Both the position numbers and the translations under genes were made by a program. Below, one piece after another: positions 61,297-64,000 of a stretch of DNA of 64,000 nt. Location: the NCBI GenBank assembly GCA_965116565.1, contig OZ220699.1, forward strand, positions 1,178,001-1,242,000, given 5' to 3'. This stretch comes from Bin87 sp965116565 (GTDB taxonomy: Bacteria > Chloroflexota > Dehalococcoidia > Lucifugimonadales > UBA3495). The notes under the pieces were generated by a model. The model did not search any database. It saw nothing but the letters and a program-made list of their open reading frames with translations, and had not been told where the DNA came from. Position 1 is the first letter of the stretch. Each line of letters opens with the position of its first letter.

Positions 61297-62000
61297 CCAC
61301 ACCCGCCAGCCCGACGCCGGCTCCCATCGAATGGGCCAACCTCATGCAAGCGGGACGAGACCTCCTCGGCCCGATGCGAGCCGGACGGCTGCCGGCGCAC
61401 GAACATGTCCGCCGAGCAGCGAGCAACGCGTACTACGCCATGTTCCATGCCCCAGCCGAAAGCAACGCCACCGCCCTAGTCGGTCCCTCCACCAACCCGA
61501 CGACCGCCACCGCGTGGGGACGAATCTACCGCGGCCTCGACCCCACCGCCGCCCGACGGGCGCTGCAGAGCAATCTCCAGGATTTCTCCGCACCAGCCCA
61601 ACGCTTCACCAGAGCCCCTGTCGATCTACAACAGATTCGCCACTCGGACGACTACGATCCCAACGCCGTCTTCGCCGCCAGCGACGGCGCCATGCACCTC
61701 GACAGAGCCGAATCAGCGATACTCGGCCTTGCCCAGATCGCACCTGAAGAGCGGTTGCACATCGCCACGCTCACACCCGTCAGGTCGCGGTTGCGGACCA
61801 CACGCCTCGCCAACTACGCCAAGACCAGTGCGCCGGTCGTCATTGACATCTACCCGACCACTCTCGCGTTCTCCGCCAACGGCGAGCGCACAACCAGAGT
61901 TCTGGGTCGACCCTGCACAAAAAATCGCCTCAGAACCCATTTTGTGCCAAGCCGAATATACCCTTTTTTACGATCCAGACCTACGCCTGTTGGAACCTGA
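61293..62000 (+). CDS. HEPN-domain protein (UPF0332-like)
   Basis: 235 aa. It has the HEPN signature RRAASNAYYAMFHA (about residues 39-52) and QIRHSDDYDPNAVF, the UPF0332 R(x)xxDY motif, followed by HLDRAESAILGLAQI. Many HEPN proteins are RNase toxins or substrate-binding partners in toxin-antitoxin modules. The last 60 residues (after IATLTPVRSRLR) are unusual and may be a frame-altered tail. It is coupled to the 96-aa gene. Confidence 0.7.
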   Translation: MTTPASPTPAPIEWANLMQAGRDLLGPMRAGRLPAHEHVRRAASNAYYAMFHAPAESNATALVGPSTNPTTATAWGRIYRGLDPTAARRALQSNLQDFSAPAQRFTRAPVDLQQIRHSDDYDPNAVFAASDGAMHLDRAESAILGLAQIAPEERLHIATLTPVRSRLRTTRLANYAKTSAPVVIDIYPTTLAFSANGERTTRVLGRPCTKNRLRTHFVPSRIYPFLRSRPTPVGT

Positions 62001-63317
62001 AAGCCGCCGAAGTCGAGCAGCGTTCCACGGGACCTTTGGAGACTGAGACGGGCGGTACCACCGGGGCCATGAACAAAGCCGACCGGCAGCCTGCCGCAGG
62101 GCTTCCCAATATCCATCACCTGGGCTCGACCCTCATGGGATTCAAGCCCCGCCACAGGGAGAATCGGCGTCGCAGATTGACGTCAAGAACGTGATGAAAA
62201 TGCGGCGGCCTGAGGCGGTCCACGCCCTTGGGCATCATGGCATTCGGGCCGCAGTTGGCCTGCCGCGCAGACCACGGGCAACACCGTTGCGGCTGTAGGT
62301 CCAACGGACCGGGTTTTTCCGGGCGACCACGCTGCCAGACCGCCCCCATTTCTCGGCGTCCCAATGTCCGAATCCCCGTAACCCGCGGCCCCGCGGTTCC
62401 GGCGACAGTACATACACTCGGTTCGTGCTGGATTCGGAGCAACCCATGCTCGGGTCCAGCACCTCGGTTTGCGCGGGCTGAAAAAGCCGAAAAACGGTCA
62501 CGGTCTTTGAATTGCTGCTCCCGGACAGCACCCTAGTTTGCGTGAAACAGGGTTTGTTGGGGTTTGTTGGGGTTTTTGGCCCGACGATAATGGTGTTGAG
62601 ACTGGTGCTTGGAGCCAGCACGCTGGTTTGCGCGAGGCTTCCGGGAGGCAGACATTGGGGGGGATGAAGTAGAGAACGTGAAGATTTGAGCACGAAGGGC
62701 TCCCCCAGCATTTGCACGGCGTTTTCGGCGCTCGGCGGGATGGCATCGGACGGCTCCGCGGGCGTGTTCGGGCGCAGAATGGAGCTGCGGACGGGTGCAT
62801 TTGCCAAGCGCCGATGTGCTGGGCGAGGAGGACCGAGGACGGGGTTGCCGGCGTCGCAATAACGGGAGAGTATGTCCTCGCTGACGCAGTTGACTGCAGC
62901 GGAGATTTGGAGCGGAGTTGGGAGGGTGAGGTACGGCGAACTGTGACGGCGAGTTCGTGCCTCGGCGAATATGCTGAAGAGGTGACGCGGCGCGCCGCAA
63001 CAGCGGCCGGCGGCCAGTTTCTGCCAGAGTGACATCTGGCCAATGGGCGGGCGGCGTGGCGGGCATATTTCGCCAGGCACAGTCGCCGACCGGAGACCCT
63101 TCAAGAGCGAGTATCTGGAGAACATGGTCGTGGGTCATCACGTCGAGCAAGCATGGCGGACTGCAGGTGCGCCGGCAGATGGTGGTTTCCACCACCGTGA
63201 GGAGAGGTCGCAAGCCTGCCTGGCGTTGACGACGGATCCGTGATACGAGCAAAAGCAAACCCGGGCGCCGGCATCGCTCGCCGGTAGCCGAGTTCACGGT
63301 CGCGCATGCTGCGGGAT
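62001..63317. other. Low-coding region with repeat cluster
   Basis: About 1.3 kb. No gene supported; a long minus frame (62235-63125) translates repeats and low-complexity DNA. It includes the repeat cluster listed at 62425-62634 and a G-rich run at 62550-62579 (GGG, GGGG, GGGG, GG separated by TTTGTT or TTTTT). Confidence 0.45.
62425..62634. repeat. Degenerate repeat cluster with hairpin
   Basis: Three related 29-bp units, TGCTCGG-type start to GTTTGCGCG-type end, at 62447-62475, 62516-62544 and 62606-62634. The first also pairs with GTGCTGGATTCGGAGCA (62425-62441) to form a long hairpin (62425-62462) with a 5-nt loop. Confidence 0.6.
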
Positions 63318-63617
63318 TTAGCGAGCGGCTGGGGTCGCGGGAGGGGAAGGCGGTCCGGTTCCGGCGCCGCGTTCCTGGCGGTCTTTCGCCACGGCGTCGG
63401 CAACTACCTTGTCGATGGATTCACGCTGCGCGGCCGCTCGTTCCCTGCGGTCCTTTTCGACCGCGTCTTGGACGGCGGTTTCGAGTTCCGACTCCACCAC
63501 CGACAGGTTCTTGTCCATGGCTTGAAGGGCCTTGATGGCCTGCTTTCTGGCGCTGCCGCCATCCAGTTTCTGAAACTCATTCAGGATGTGGGTGAATGTG
63601 TCGAAGTTGTCGGCCAT
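63318..63617 (-). CDS. Small coiled-coil protein
   Basis: 99 aa from the ATG at 63617, with GAGGAGATGATC as a good ribosome site. N-terminus MADNFDTFTHILNEFQKLDG, then a long charged helix (ALQAMDKNLSVVESELETAV and QRESIDKVVADAVAKD), Pro-rich end. Probably a structural or phage-like small protein; family not recognised. The longer frame to 63731 adds 38 residues without a site. Confidence 0.55.
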   Translation of the reverse strand: MADNFDTFTHILNEFQKLDGGSARKQAIKALQAMDKNLSVVESELETAVQDAVEKDRRERAAAQRESIDKVVADAVAKDRQERGAGTGPPSPPATPAAR

Positions 63618-63801
63618 GATCATCTCCTCGTCGCGTGTGTCCGGCAGTTGACCGGCGACTTTGGAAAAATAGTAGCAGAGCGGGAGCAGATCACCCCGGG
63701 CGGCGGTTTTGTTCACACGCTGTTTTGACATCGTGACAACGTGATGGATCGCTCGTCGGCGATGGTGACGATGGCGGAATGGGCACCCGCCAATCGCCGC
63801 A

Positions 63802-64000
63802 TCAGCCCCGCATGCGCACTCTCAGGTTGTCCATGGGATCCATGTGGACCACCAGGTCCGGCGACCGTGTTGCTGGGCCGATTAGATGACCCTCGGAGAA
63901 CCGCTGGCGAGCCAGGGCCGCATGGTCGACGTCCGGCCAGCGGGGGAGTCCATCCCAGATGCCGTCAAAACTGCGGTGAGGATGGCCGGTGGAGGACAGC
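63802..64000 (-). CDS. C-terminal fragment of a gene cut by the window edge
   Basis: About 65 residues in one open minus-strand frame to the stop at 63802-63804: FDGIWDGLPRWPDVDHAALA and VVHMDPMDNLRVRMRG at the end. Function not recognised; the start lies beyond 64000. The region 63618-63801 between the two genes holds nothing else. Confidence 0.5.
   Translation of the reverse strand, partial: LSSTGHPHRSFDGIWDGLPRWPDVDHAALARQRFSEGHLIGPATRSPDLVVHMDPMDNLRVRMRG

Noticed and set aside
62235..63125. 296-aa minus-strand gene
   Set aside because: Low-complexity and repeat-derived translation with no ribosome site; kept only as a note in the repeat finding.

Overview
The window is a high-GC bacterial chromosome segment that best fits Chloroflexota, probably a SAR202-like or other Dehalococcoidia lineage. 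This is inferred from gene content, because there is no rRNA here. The pointers are lipoproteins with VTREVPVTRE-type repeats and PTPVPTP linkers, a DUF1501/DUF1800 pair, several amidohydrolase, phosphotriesterase and acetyl-xylan-esterase type catabolic enzymes, UGSC-family selenoproteins, and many IS remnants.

Layout. 1-2.8 kb (minus strand): a probable operon holding two genes with an in-frame UGA at a redox motif. One is a UGSC-family selenoprotein and the other an AhpD-like selenoprotein. Each UGA is followed at 10-12 nt by a perfect 7-bp hairpin with a 3-nt loop starting with G, as expected of a bacterial SECIS. A FlK-like hotdog thioesterase lies between them, and a WTDGLPVVPP protein lies upstream. 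2.8-4.7 kb: two pairs of small unknown proteins. 4.7-13.4 kb: metabolic housekeeping (3-hydroxyisobutyrate-type dehydrogenase, two AXE1-family hydrolases of which one lacks the nucleophile, paired secreted proteins, tRNA-Arg, tRNA-Pro, TenA, thioesterase, TrmD, amidohydrolase, MogA). 13.4-21.5 kb: NHL protein, DUF1501, DUF1800, and a Dpp/Opp-type permease pair with its binding lipoprotein. 21.6-22.6 kb and 37.75-38.2 kb: a mosaic of intergenic repeats. 22.7-28.1 kb: OB-fold/zinc-ribbon protein, CopA, a frameshifted PCMT, a coiled-coil membrane protein and a YHS protein. 28.1-29.0 kb: an intact IS5-family element whose transposase needs a -1 frameshift. 29-35.5 kb: SecA, two tautomerases, a phosphotriesterase homologue, and a DUF488-DUF488-dual-OB cluster. 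36.1-37.8 kb: an IS630 fragment and an IS4-like element. 38.3-45.7 kb: gamma-glutamyltransferase, two lipoproteins, Hpt, GyrB, Nudix. 45.8-47.5 kb: IS wreckage (IS110 twice in inverted orientation, IstB, a DDE fragment).

47.8-64 kb looks like an integrated mobile element: tyrosine integrase, excisionase, a MITE inside an IS remnant, AlpA, a 951-aa primase-like protein, iteron-like inverted repeats, a second solitary recombinase domain, a replication-relaxation-like protein, a HEPN-type two-gene module, and long low-coding stretches. Neither end of the element could be assigned.

Regulation visible in sequence: an extended -10 of the form TGCTAtAaT recurs upstream of gyrB, secA, dppB, copA, the dehydrogenase and tRNA-Arg. 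The copA copy lies so close to its ATG that the transcript may be leaderless.
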